Below are positions 1 through 8,100 of a stretch of 18,262 nucleotides of DNA, in pieces. The stretch is from Stramenopiles sp. TOSAG23-2. Lineage: Eukaryota > Sar. The DNA lies in contig LT649612.1 of assembly GCA_900128395.1 (NCBI GenBank), positions 1 through 18,262 of the forward strand, in the 5' to 3' direction. The position numbers and the translations under genes were made by a program. Every line of letters begins with the position of its first letter. The first letter of the stretch is position 1. The notes beneath the pieces were generated by a model. The model ran no database searches, had not been told where the DNA came from, and worked only from the letters and a program-made list of their open reading frames with translations.

Positions 1-951
1 AGAATATAGATCTAGATACTGAGCATAGTAGATATATATCCGTGTAATATCTTCTATCTTCTATCCACTGTATAAGTTGAAACCCACCCCCACTAGCAGC
101 ACACCAGAACACAACATGGGAATATCATTAGACACTATATTTATAGCGTAACCTACTTACTGGCGGCCTCTATTCTCAGTTCATCTTTTGTTACGTATCT
201 GGTGCTCTGGTATTATTTTGTCGAAAAAATAAATCAGTTGCAAAATAAAAAGGCCTACAAGCACCTATTTATATTAGTACTACTCATAATACCATCTCAC
301 ACAGGTAAAGGATACCAGGTAGCTCTAGCTAGCGGGCTAGCTATCTAGTGGAAATACCGTGGCAATTTAATATAATACGGTTATTTCGTTAAAAAAGATG
401 CATATATATGATGTACATATATATGGGACGGACATAAAACATATACAATACAGAGAAACAGACAACATTTTATTAGTTACAAAAGATATCCTTTTATAAA
501 ATAGAAATTACATATTATCTAAACATATTAAAAATACAATTGTAAACGGGTGTCAAATATGAAAAAAGCAATGAAACGTTGTTGTAGAAACCAAGCTACA
601 CAATTAATTTTCTTAGTTATTTTCATCCCTGCCATGTTATTGCCGATTGAACAGAAATTTAAAAAATATTTTTTAATACAAAAATATTTATAATCAAAAC
701 AATTGTAGAGGAAGGGAGGAAATATTTTTAATATCTCTTAACAATTTTTAAAAAAATTTAAATATCATTTTTTATGTGTTTAATTTTTTACGTACGAAGT
801 ATTAAAAAATATTTTTTATTTATAAAAGCTACGTAAAAAGAAAAATTTACCCCTGAACTTCGTTAAAAAAATACGCGGAATCGATTAAAAAAGGGTGTGT
901 TTTTATATTTTTACATTTTATATAAAATATATTAAAATATAAAAATATACG
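1..951. other. AT-rich non-coding region left of the transposon
   Basis: No convincing gene is visible on either strand. The stretch is AT-rich, dense in A/T homopolymers (notably about 660-950), and stop codons break all frames. The longest item I noted by eye is a 44-codon ATG frame at 559-693, which I do not accept as a gene. A short perfect palindrome lies at 326-343. The region could hold the flank of a gene outside the window or introns and UTR, but I see no splice-site and coding-frame combination to support that. The right edge at 951 is set by the TA that precedes the transposon terminal repeat. Confidence 0.6.
326..343. repeat. Short perfect inverted repeat (8-bp arms, 2-bp spacer)
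   Basis: The arms TAGCTAGC (326-333) and GCTAGCTA (336-343) are perfect reverse complements separated by GG. The pattern is built from CTAG/AGCT units, which are rare elsewhere in this AT-rich flank. It could form a small hairpin or be a dimeric protein-binding site. No gene adjoins it, so no role can be assigned. Confidence 0.5.
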
Positions 952-953
952 TA

Positions 954-979
954 TGGCTCAAATCGGCAAAGATTTCCCC
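954..979 (+). repeat. Left terminal inverted repeat of the transposon
   Basis: This is a 26-bp terminal repeat beginning TGGCTCAAATCG and ending in CCCC. It is the exact reverse complement of 4993-5018. It is preceded by TA at 952-953. It is the expected binding and cleavage site for the transposase encoded at 1476-4766. Confidence 0.95.
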
Positions 980-1475
980 AGGGCCTGTGTAGGCGTAGCT
1001 AAAATATGCTAATTTTATGTAATGATATATACCTTCTAAATTTTAGCGCATGGACTCTTCCTCTTCCATTCTTGGTCAATTTCAGGTCCTCCAATGCTTT
1101 GTTATAATCTCCGAACCTAGAAGGATCTAGGAGCTGACCTTCGACCCCGGAAATCGACTTATCTCACTTTATGAGATTTGACCATTTCCAGATCGAAAAA
1201 TTGAAAAATGAATTGAAAGGACCGTCTCTGGCCATCAAAAAAAAATAAAAAATTAATAATTGATAAACTTTTCGTTAATAATGTGTATCGTTTCGATTTC
1301 TCGACCAATATAATATCTAAATATATGTGTTAGAAGCTAGTAAAGTGTCATTGCTCATACAAAAATATGTTATTATAATAGAACTGTCATCGTTTTTATA
1401 TAGATGTTTATAGTTTAATATATTATAACAAACAAATATTTTTTGATTATTGTAGATTTTGGTTGAAAATAGACT
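980..1475 (+). promoter_or_regulatory. Transposon 5' leader: promoter and 5' UTR of the transposase
   Basis: This stretch between the left TIR and the transposase start has no supported gene. About 980-1200 is visibly richer in G+C than the surrounding DNA. It contains a small 6-bp-stem hairpin (CCTAGA at 1116-1121 paired with TCTAGG at 1126-1131). After that the sequence is strongly AT-rich. A TTGTAG just before the start (about 1450-1455) looks like a possible 3' splice acceptor, so a small non-coding first exon is conceivable, but no donor can be chosen with confidence. By position the transposase promoter must lie here. Confidence 0.45.
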
Positions 1476-4400
1476 ATGGCAGACAGCTGGACTTGCAAAG
1501 AATGTGGTAGAGGTGATAATAAGCACCATATTCGCCTCAACTTTTATTCTTGTAATTATTGTCACCCAAGGAAGCCAAAAGGAAAGAGAAGAAGAGTTAA
1601 AAAATATGTTAGAGCTAATAAACAACAAAAACAACATCCATCAGATATGCGTTCTCCAATACCATCATCATCATCAAGTAATAATAATAAGAATAATAAT
1701 AATAGTAATAATATAAAGATTAAGTCCAAATCCAGACGAAATACACGTACCAAAATTAGTGATGCAAACAAAGCATATTGCAAGATGCAGATTGAACATT
1801 ATACTTTATTGTGTGGGATGTTAAATCAATTGGACTTTACATTAGAGATAGACCATATCAGACAGATCAAAAAGATATATGTATATAAATATTTTGAGCA
1901 GATGATTATGTATTATCGCTCTGAATCAAAGAATAGGGCAACAACAAAGGTCCATGAGATTGCAAGTAAAGTTGCAAAGGATCCATCTATAGGTGGTTTG
2001 CCTTACAAACGCGGTAAAAAGCGTCATGGGAAAGTGTCTGGAAGACAAGTAAGAAATTGGGCAAAACAATTTATCCAATCTGGAGATTTCAAAAAGAATG
2101 AAGTTGGTCTATGGGAAAGGTATAATGTGATAACACATGAGGAAGATGTTAAACAAAAAGTATTGGAATACCTGAACGAACATATTGGTGTTGAAAAGAC
2201 GTTCAAAATATTTAAAAATGGTAAAAAATCCAAAGGATTTCGACGGATGAAAAAATTTAATATGTCACAATTTAAAAGGAAAGTAAATGCAATTCTTAAA
2301 GAATCAAAGATTTTGAAAAATAAAGGAAAGTCAAAAAAACAAATAAAACAACCAACATCAACCGCACCAATAGCACCAATAGCACCAATAGCACCAATAG
2401 CACCAATAGCTCAACTAGCAACAACTACTACTACCACCACCACCACCACCACCACCACCACAACAACAACAACTACTACTACCACAGCAACAACACAAAA
2501 TGCAATACCAAGTAATGTAGTAGAAAATGATGCTAATAATAATAATAATAATAACAATAACACCAATGAAAATGATAATGCAACTGAGACTGTAGAGCCT
2601 GAATATATGACTGTTTCTGATAAAGTATTATATCAATGGCTTAATCTCCTTGGTTTCACATATGGTTCTGTAAAAAGTCGTGGGTATGTTGATCGTCATA
2701 ATGACGACGATGTTGTTAAATATCGTCAAAATAAATTTTTGCCGAAATATTATGAACAAGAACACCGCATGTATCACTGGATATCAATAAAAAATGACAA
2801 TGGTGAACCAACTACATTTCATATAGATACTTATACCCGTTGGTTTGAGGCACAATTTGGCCAAGAATTTGATTTAACTAAACTTGGTCCATATCGTGGG
2901 CAATTACATCTAGATTTTGTTCAAGATGGTGGAGCAGTAGACCATTTAGATCATCATATGCAGCCATTAATACCTGTCTTTCAAGATGAATCTACATATG
3001 GTTCAAATGAAACACCAAAATATGCTTGGTCTAAAATTGGTGGTGATGTTACAATGTCAAAAGATGATGTTGGCCAATCTGTCATGATAAGTGGTTATTG
3101 TACTGAATTTGATGGTATTATTACTATGACAAGTGAACAACTTGCAGAAGTAAATTACAACCGTCAAAATGCAGGTAAACAAGATCTGAAGTATAAAGAA
3201 TTAGCAACTGCATTTAAGTATGGTAAAACACATGAAGGGTATTGGAATGCAGAATTAATGCTTGAAGATATAGATGATGCCATAGATGTATGTGAAGTTG
3301 TATATAGTGGTAATCAGATGTTTTATTTTTTTGATCATAGTACTTGCCATGGTGCATATGCAGATGATGCATTACGAGCAGAGCTTATGTCAGCTGGTCC
3401 AGGTGGAAAACAACCATTAATGCATCCTACAACATGGAAAGATGAAGAAGGAAACATAAATGAACAATCAATGGTATTTGAACCAGGAGATATTCCAGTT
3501 GTCCCATTTACTGATGGAATAGATGCTCATATTGGTGAAGCTAAAGGCTTACGGCAAGTGTTATTTGAACATGGTTTGATCACAGAGGAAGTAGCACAAA
3601 TTAAGCGATTTGTAAAGAAGAAAGATGGAAATGGTGGTGTGAATGCTGATGGTAAGAAAAAGAAAAAAAAGAAAAAAAAGGTAAAATATATTCCACCAGA
3701 AGTAATAACATGGTTAGATGAAGATGGGAAATTACAACCTGGAACAAAAAGGAACGGTAATTGTGGATGTTCTGCCAGTCTTCCATTGCCAAATATAGAT
3801 TTACATGATGTTGGAGAAGAAGAAAAAGCGAAGTTTTATAGAATCTATGGATGTGGAGAAGATTTGATGCCAAATAAAAGGATTGAAGAAGAATGTGTAG
3901 ATCCTGATAATCCAACGAGGATACATCCTAATTGCACTGCTTCCTTACATAAATGCTGTAGTTATTATGCATGTGCATATTGCCATAATCAATATCATAA
4001 AAAGTGCTTGGGTCTAGATCCATATAAAGGCTTCAGTAAAGATGCTGAATTTTTCAACGAGAAAGATTTTATATGTCCAGAATGTATTATTTGTGCAAAG
4101 GAAGATTTAGCATATATATCACCATCTGATACTGATGATGAAAATGAAAATGAGGAAGAGGAGAAGGTGAGTGATGATAATGATGGCAACAATGATGCTA
4201 ATGCTAATATTAATGGAAGTAGTAGCAATAGTAGTAATAATAACAGCAATAGCAATAATAGTATTAATAGTGATAATAATAATATTATTGCTATGGATGT
4301 AGATGAAGAAGAAGAAGAAGATTATTCACTTAAAGGGTTACGTAAATTAATGGCAGAACAAGAGGATTTTATGAACCAAAAATCGCAGGTAGAAGAACTA

Positions 4401-4766
4401 ATTGTAAGACGGAATCATCTTTGTTTGTTTCTTCCAAAATTCCATTGTGAATTAAACATGATTGAGTTGATATGGGGAAGGAGTAAAAGATTTGTACGTG
4501 ACAGAACAAACGGCCAGTTTGATCGTCTACTCTATGGCGATAAGAACTATGAGAAAGGTCTAATTTTTTTATCATATGAAGTTGGTGAAGGTAAAAATAT
4601 GACCAAATCATTAGTTTTTAAATATGCTCGTAAATGCCGCGAGTTAATGAATATTTATCATAAAAATATTGAGTCGGCGAATCTGCATGCGGTACGTGCT
4701 TCATATAAGAGCCATAGACGCGCATCAGAACGTCTTCAAGCAGTTTTTGATGCACAACGTGCATAA
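1476..4766 (+). CDS. DDE transposase, Tc1/mariner-superfamily-like, with PHD-like zinc finger inserted in the catalytic domain
   Basis: This 1,096-aa protein is the only gene of the surrounding transposon and presumably cuts and rejoins the element at its TIRs in the nucleus. The start has A at -3 and G at +4. Order: zinc-ribbon-like C7-C10-C26-C29; basic Asn/Ser-rich linker (about 38-90); helical, Lys/Arg-rich DNA-binding region (about 95-290); low-complexity linker of API repeats, 22 Thr and 9 Asn (297-362); a segment resembling the pre-catalytic part of fungal DDE endonucleases (about 380-440). The catalytic fold follows, with D620 in FFDHSTCHGAYA and E997 in HCELNMIELIWG. Between D620 and E997 lie a poly-Lys tract (about 727-735), a PHD-like cluster (C820, C827/C828, C833, C836, H841, C844, C867, C870, with C873) and an acidic Asn/Ser-rich linker (about 885-955). 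The motif at E997 matches the third catalytic residue of Tc1/mariner-type enzymes as I know them. The first catalytic Asp is unclear: G540 occupies the likely site and D546 is nearby. The frame is undamaged. Confidence 0.9.
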   Translation: MADSWTCKECGRGDNKHHIRLNFYSCNYCHPRKPKGKRRRVKKYVRANKQQKQHPSDMRSPIPSSSSSNNNKNNNNSNNIKIKSKSRRNTRTKISDANKAYCKMQIEHYTLLCGMLNQLDFTLEIDHIRQIKKIYVYKYFEQMIMYYRSESKNRATTKVHEIASKVAKDPSIGGLPYKRGKKRHGKVSGRQVRNWAKQFIQSGDFKKNEVGLWERYNVITHEEDVKQKVLEYLNEHIGVEKTFKIFKNGKKSKGFRRMKKFNMSQFKRKVNAILKESKILKNKGKSKKQIKQPTSTAPIAPIAPIAPIAPIAQLATTTTTTTTTTTTTTTTTTTTTTATTQNAIPSNVVENDANNNNNNNNNTNENDNATETVEPEYMTVSDKVLYQWLNLLGFTYGSVKSRGYVDRHNDDDVVKYRQNKFLPKYYEQEHRMYHWISIKNDNGEPTTFHIDTYTRWFEAQFGQEFDLTKLGPYRGQLHLDFVQDGGAVDHLDHHMQPLIPVFQDESTYGSNETPKYAWSKIGGDVTMSKDDVGQSVMISGYCTEFDGIITMTSEQLAEVNYNRQNAGKQDLKYKELATAFKYGKTHEGYWNAELMLEDIDDAIDVCEVVYSGNQMFYFFDHSTCHGAYADDALRAELMSAGPGGKQPLMHPTTWKDEEGNINEQSMVFEPGDIPVVPFTDGIDAHIGEAKGLRQVLFEHGLITEEVAQIKRFVKKKDGNGGVNADGKKKKKKKKKVKYIPPEVITWLDEDGKLQPGTKRNGNCGCSASLPLPNIDLHDVGEEEKAKFYRIYGCGEDLMPNKRIEEECVDPDNPTRIHPNCTASLHKCCSYYACAYCHNQYHKKCLGLDPYKGFSKDAEFFNEKDFICPECIICAKEDLAYISPSDTDDENENEEEEKVSDDNDGNNDANANINGSSSNSSNNNSNSNNSINSDNNNIIAMDVDEEEEEDYSLKGLRKLMAEQEDFMNQKSQVEELIVRRNHLCLFLPKFHCELNMIELIWGRSKRFVRDRTNGQFDRLLYGDKNYEKGLIFLSYEVGEGKNMTKSLVFKYARKCRELMNIYHKNIESANLHAVRASYKSHRRASERLQAVFDAQRA
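2364..2408 (+). repeat. In-frame tandem minisatellite, 5 x 9 bp (Ala-Pro-Ile)
   Basis: The 9-bp unit GCACCAATA is repeated five times without a mismatch inside the transposase gene. It encodes API five times (residues 297-311). The identical DNA copies point to recent slippage expansion. It lies in the linker between the DNA-binding and catalytic regions and is probably length-variable between copies. Confidence 0.93.
2421..2486 (+). repeat. ACN trinucleotide run encoding 22 threonines
   Basis: This is an uninterrupted run of ACA, ACT and ACC codons (66 bp) encoding Thr 316-337 of the transposase, with a long pure ACC core. It lies directly downstream of the API repeats and upstream of an AAT/AAC run (2535-2561, nine Asn). 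Together they form a flexible low-complexity hinge. The mixed codons suggest repeated expansions or some tolerance of synonymous change. Confidence 0.92.
2535..2561 (+). repeat. AAT/AAC run encoding nine asparagines
   Basis: This short trinucleotide tract lies in frame in the transposase linker (Asn 354-362). Similar AAT tracts occur near the N-terminus of the same gene (about 1678-1710), in its acidic linker (about 4190-4290) and in the dynein gene. The slippage bias is therefore shared by transposon and host DNA. Confidence 0.85.
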
Positions 4767-4891
4767 TTACGCTTTGTGCATTTTGTACACATGAAATAAT
4801 TGATGATATGTCCAGAAAATGTGAAAATGTAAGAAAAAAATCAAAAAATTAATGATATTTACATGTAAAATTATAAAAGTTAAAATATTTT

Positions 4892-4897
4892 AATAAA
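4892..4897 (+). terminator. Polyadenylation signal candidate for the transposase
   Basis: A canonical AATAAA lies 126 bases past the last base of the transposase stop codon (TAA, 4764-4766) and about 95 bases before the right TIR. This is a plausible distance for a 3' UTR contained within the element. The sequence is AT-rich, so a chance match cannot be excluded. Confidence 0.5.
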
Positions 4898-4992
4898 AAG
4901 TTTGTATGCACGTCACACTAATTATTCTACACATGCCTTTAAATTTTTATACGCTAATATTAAGAATTGGCTGAGTTATCGTCGTTTGCATG

Positions 4993-5018
4993 GGGGAAAT
5001 CTTTGCCGATTTGAGCCA
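4993..5018 (-). repeat. Right terminal inverted repeat of the transposon
   Basis: This is a 26-bp exact inverted copy of the left terminus (954-979), ending ...TTTGAGCCA and followed by TA at 5019-5020. An imperfect subterminal inverted match (GGCCTGTGTAG at 982-992 against the complement of 4928-4938, one mismatch) may or may not be an additional transposase contact. Confidence 0.95.
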
Positions 5019-5020
5019 TA

Positions 5021-5188
5021 ACAAAAATAAAAAATATAATAAAAAAATTATTTACGCAATGATATGTAACACACACAATATTCTCTCTCTCATATTTTTC
5101 TATGATAGATGATATTTATATTTTACGAACGTATATATTACCAGTATATCATTATCAAAAATTAATATATATATTTTTACAAAAAAAG
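5021..5188 (-). other. Spacer and presumed 3' UTR of the dynein gene, abutting the transposon
   Basis: These 168 bp of AT-rich DNA separate the dynein stop codon (complement of 5189-5191) from the transposon's TA flank. No AATAAA is present on the - strand here. The nearest variant is TATAAA (complement of 5115-5120), about 70 bases past the stop. The native dynein 3' end is therefore either formed with a variant signal in this short stretch or was displaced by the insertion, which would let transcripts run into the transposon. Confidence 0.4.
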
Positions 5189-8100
5189 TTAATCATTCAT
5201 GTTCAAAATACACGCAACACCTTCAAATACCCAATGATTAGGTTTTTCATTTGTAGCTAACTCAATAGCAACAACATAATTTGTGCTTATTCCTGTTGTA
5301 CTCAATGCTCCTGCTCTTACAGTAGTTTTATAAACTGGGCATAAATAATTTTCCTTGGCTGGTATATGATCTTTCGTTGGTAAAAAGTGTATCATAGGCA
5401 TTTCACTAAACATTTCTCCTGGATGAGATTCATTTAAAACCATTTGTTCTTGATCAAATCGAGCACCTTCCATCCATAAACCATATATGAACACGCCATT
5501 TCGCGGTGCTCTTAACTGTGTGATATCCACAGCCTTTGGTCCAACATTCACCACTGAAAATGAAAAATCTAACGAGCTTATTGCTACACTATGTCGTCTT
5601 GCATGAACCTGCAATACCCCAGTTAAAAACCCTTGTGGGAAAAAGAATAAATATAATGGAAATGCATTCGGGCGCCCTTTCTTCAACCAAGTTCTCATAA
5701 ACTCAATTCGTATTTTCAAATCAATGGTATATGAAGCTAAAGGTTTCAATGAGTCATAATTCAATTGTTTCCATAAACGTGGTATGTTATTGTACAACAA
5801 ATCATCATACATGCCTTCCAAATCTGCTGACATTACTACTAAACCTTTAATGGCTTTTTGTAATTCTTTCACTGTTTTCTTAGCTAAACGCAACAAACGA
5901 TTGAATTTTTTCATTTCTTGACTTAATACTGTCGCCAATGAGTCCATTAAACCCTCTGAATCAATTTTAAAAGTTGTTTTCCCTGCGTTTCTCATATCTA
6001 ATTCATCCGGTATATCGTCCTCCAACGATGCTGCAATTTCTTGTACTTTTTCATCCGGTGTTTTCCCGCCTGCACCACCACCAGAACTTGCTCGCGGCTG
6101 CATCATCAAAATAACATTCACCATTTCCGTCGTTTGCTGCATTTGCGAAGCTACATTTGCATTTTCATGCATACCAAATATTTCTGGATCATCTTTCAAA
6201 GGCAGACTTGATACGTATTCTAAGCATTCTTCGTATGATGCATCGCCACTTGGAGCTTTATAAATACCACTTTCGCTTAAAGTGTATGATTCCTCTAAAA
6301 TACTTGGAGTGTAATATTTACTTAAAATTTCCATCAAACATCGTCTATCCCAATCATCCGTAACTCTACCGCCATAATTAATGTCTCCCGTAACATACGT
6401 TAACGAATCCCATGGAACAAGATTTTCCGTGGTTTCAGCAGCATCCAACAGAAAGTTTCGTAAAACTTCGATTGACGTTTGTAAATCACTATCATTGAAT
6501 TCATAACGTATATTCCATCCCAATGGCCCGAATTTTCTTCGCTCCTGAGTCATAGCATGGAAAAATGTTACGCCAAAAAGTATTTTCTTCCATCGCCTCT
6601 TTTCGTCAACCTTTTCAAACTCTTCCCACGTCTCTTCAGGGATCATTAATCCAAAGGAGCGCTTGATATTTGCACGTAATCCTTGAGGTGGTTCATTCGT
6701 CATTTTAATACTATTTTGCAACACAGATACTGGAAAATAAGATGCAGGGAACGAAGTCAAAAATAATCTAAAGTCATCGTTGATGTCTTGAGCTTCGTCA
6801 ATTAAATCAAATACTTGTCTTTCTAAACGAGTCATCCAACTTTTTGCTAAATGACAATTTTGTAGCAAAACCCAATCGCCGGTCTCCCGCGCATCTTTTA
6901 TCATTGCCTCTGCCCTTGGACCTTGTCCTTGGCCCAATGAGATCACTTGTAATCTTTCTCCATAATCTTTGCTTTTAGCTAATTGTAACAACAATTCAGT
7001 TGGATCAGCACCTGAAACTAAAACAAAGATACACGGAGTGATTTTATTTGTGTCATTGTATACGTCCAACATGGACACAGTTGGTGCTACGGCAAAGGAT
7101 TCACCTAGTTTAGATGAAACGAAATCTGTTGCAGCAAAAACAAGTTTTTCTTCTTTCAAACAACGAATCACCAATAATTTTTGGAATGCCGTTAAGCCGT
7201 ACGTACCTGTATCTTCTTCGTCTTCTTCAAGTTCTGCCTCGTCACTTTCGTCATCAGCTGCAACAGCCTTTATGACTTTAGGTGGCAATGACCATTTACC
7301 TGGCAAATCTGCACGATGAGGCTCTTTTCCTTGAATCCATTCTTTCCATTTATCAATATCTTGTGTAAAAGCATCGGAGAAACCTTCAAATGCGTATGGC
7401 AAATCAATTTCTAAACCTAATACATTATCCCATTGAGTTTCAGATAAAAGCACAGGGTCTGGATTTTCTTTTTTCTTATTCCCTCCACTTTTATTTTTAT
7501 CTTTACCCCCTGCCTTTTTATCTTTTTCATCTTCTTCAGCATCAGTAATGATAATAGGCGATGGACCGCGCAACAATATGTTCCATTCTTGATCAGTTAA
7601 ATCGCCTTTTTCTCTTAAAATTTGCACACACGTGACAAAGGCAAATGTATTTTTATGTTTTTCGAATAAACCACGACAAATATTTTTATACACATAATCC
7701 GTTAGATATTCAATCAAATTGAAAAGCCTGATCTGTAAGTCATCATTCTCCTCTGCTTCATCTAAACAATTGTCAAATAATCTACAGTAATAGTCTAAAC
7801 TGTATTGATACATCGGATCAACAACTGAGAAATCTGCAATAACAAAATATATAATTGATCCTCGAACAGACATCGGCTTATATTTGTTTCTAAGCTCAGT
7901 AATTTCAATTTCTGTTTTCTCAGATTCTGCCACTCGCTCTTTTATAATATTAGATGTTGTTTTGGAACTTGCTAGTACATTGATTAGCTCAATATTGTCT
8001 AATATATTTCCATCTGACTCCGCTAGTAATTTCAAGATTTTACTTTCAATATCTTTCAATTGTTGTTTATCATCAGCCATGCTAATGACTAAATTATCTT

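Larger units (their letters stand above)
954..5018 (+). mobile_element. Complete Tc1/mariner-superfamily-like DNA transposon with 26-bp TIRs and TA target duplication
   Basis: Both ends carry the same 26-bp sequence in inverted orientation (954-979 and 4993-5018) without a mismatch. Each end is bordered by TA (952-953 and 5019-5020), the target site duplicated by IS630/Tc1/mariner-type transposons. Because TA is its own reverse complement, it could formally be part of a 28-bp repeat, but TA duplication is the simplest reading given the transposase type. The element is 4,065 bp and holds a single intact transposase gene on the + strand, with about 500 bp of 5' leader and 230 bp of 3' trailer. 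The termini start TGGCTCAAATCG, unlike the CAGT start of classic Tc1 elements. Perfect TIRs and an open reading frame indicate a recent insertion. The empty site would read ...ATACG-TA-ACAAA.... Confidence 0.93.

Noticed and set aside
1130-1155. CCTTCGACCCCGG resembling the T-arm of a tRNA or an internal pol III box
   Set aside because: No acceptor stem, anticodon arm or A-box can be paired at the right distance on either strand. The resemblance stops at a few bases.
1450-1455. TTGTAG as a 3' splice site ahead of the transposase start
   Set aside because: It is a plausible acceptor, but no matching donor with a coding upstream exon is visible. The ATG at 1476 has a good context and the N-terminal Cys cluster follows at once, so no upstream coding exon is needed.
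1317-1637. A 106-codon - strand frame across the transposase start
   Set aside because: It is antisense to the transposase 5' end, with Phe/Leu/Ser/Ile-rich composition typical of AT-rich antisense shadows and no recognisable motif.
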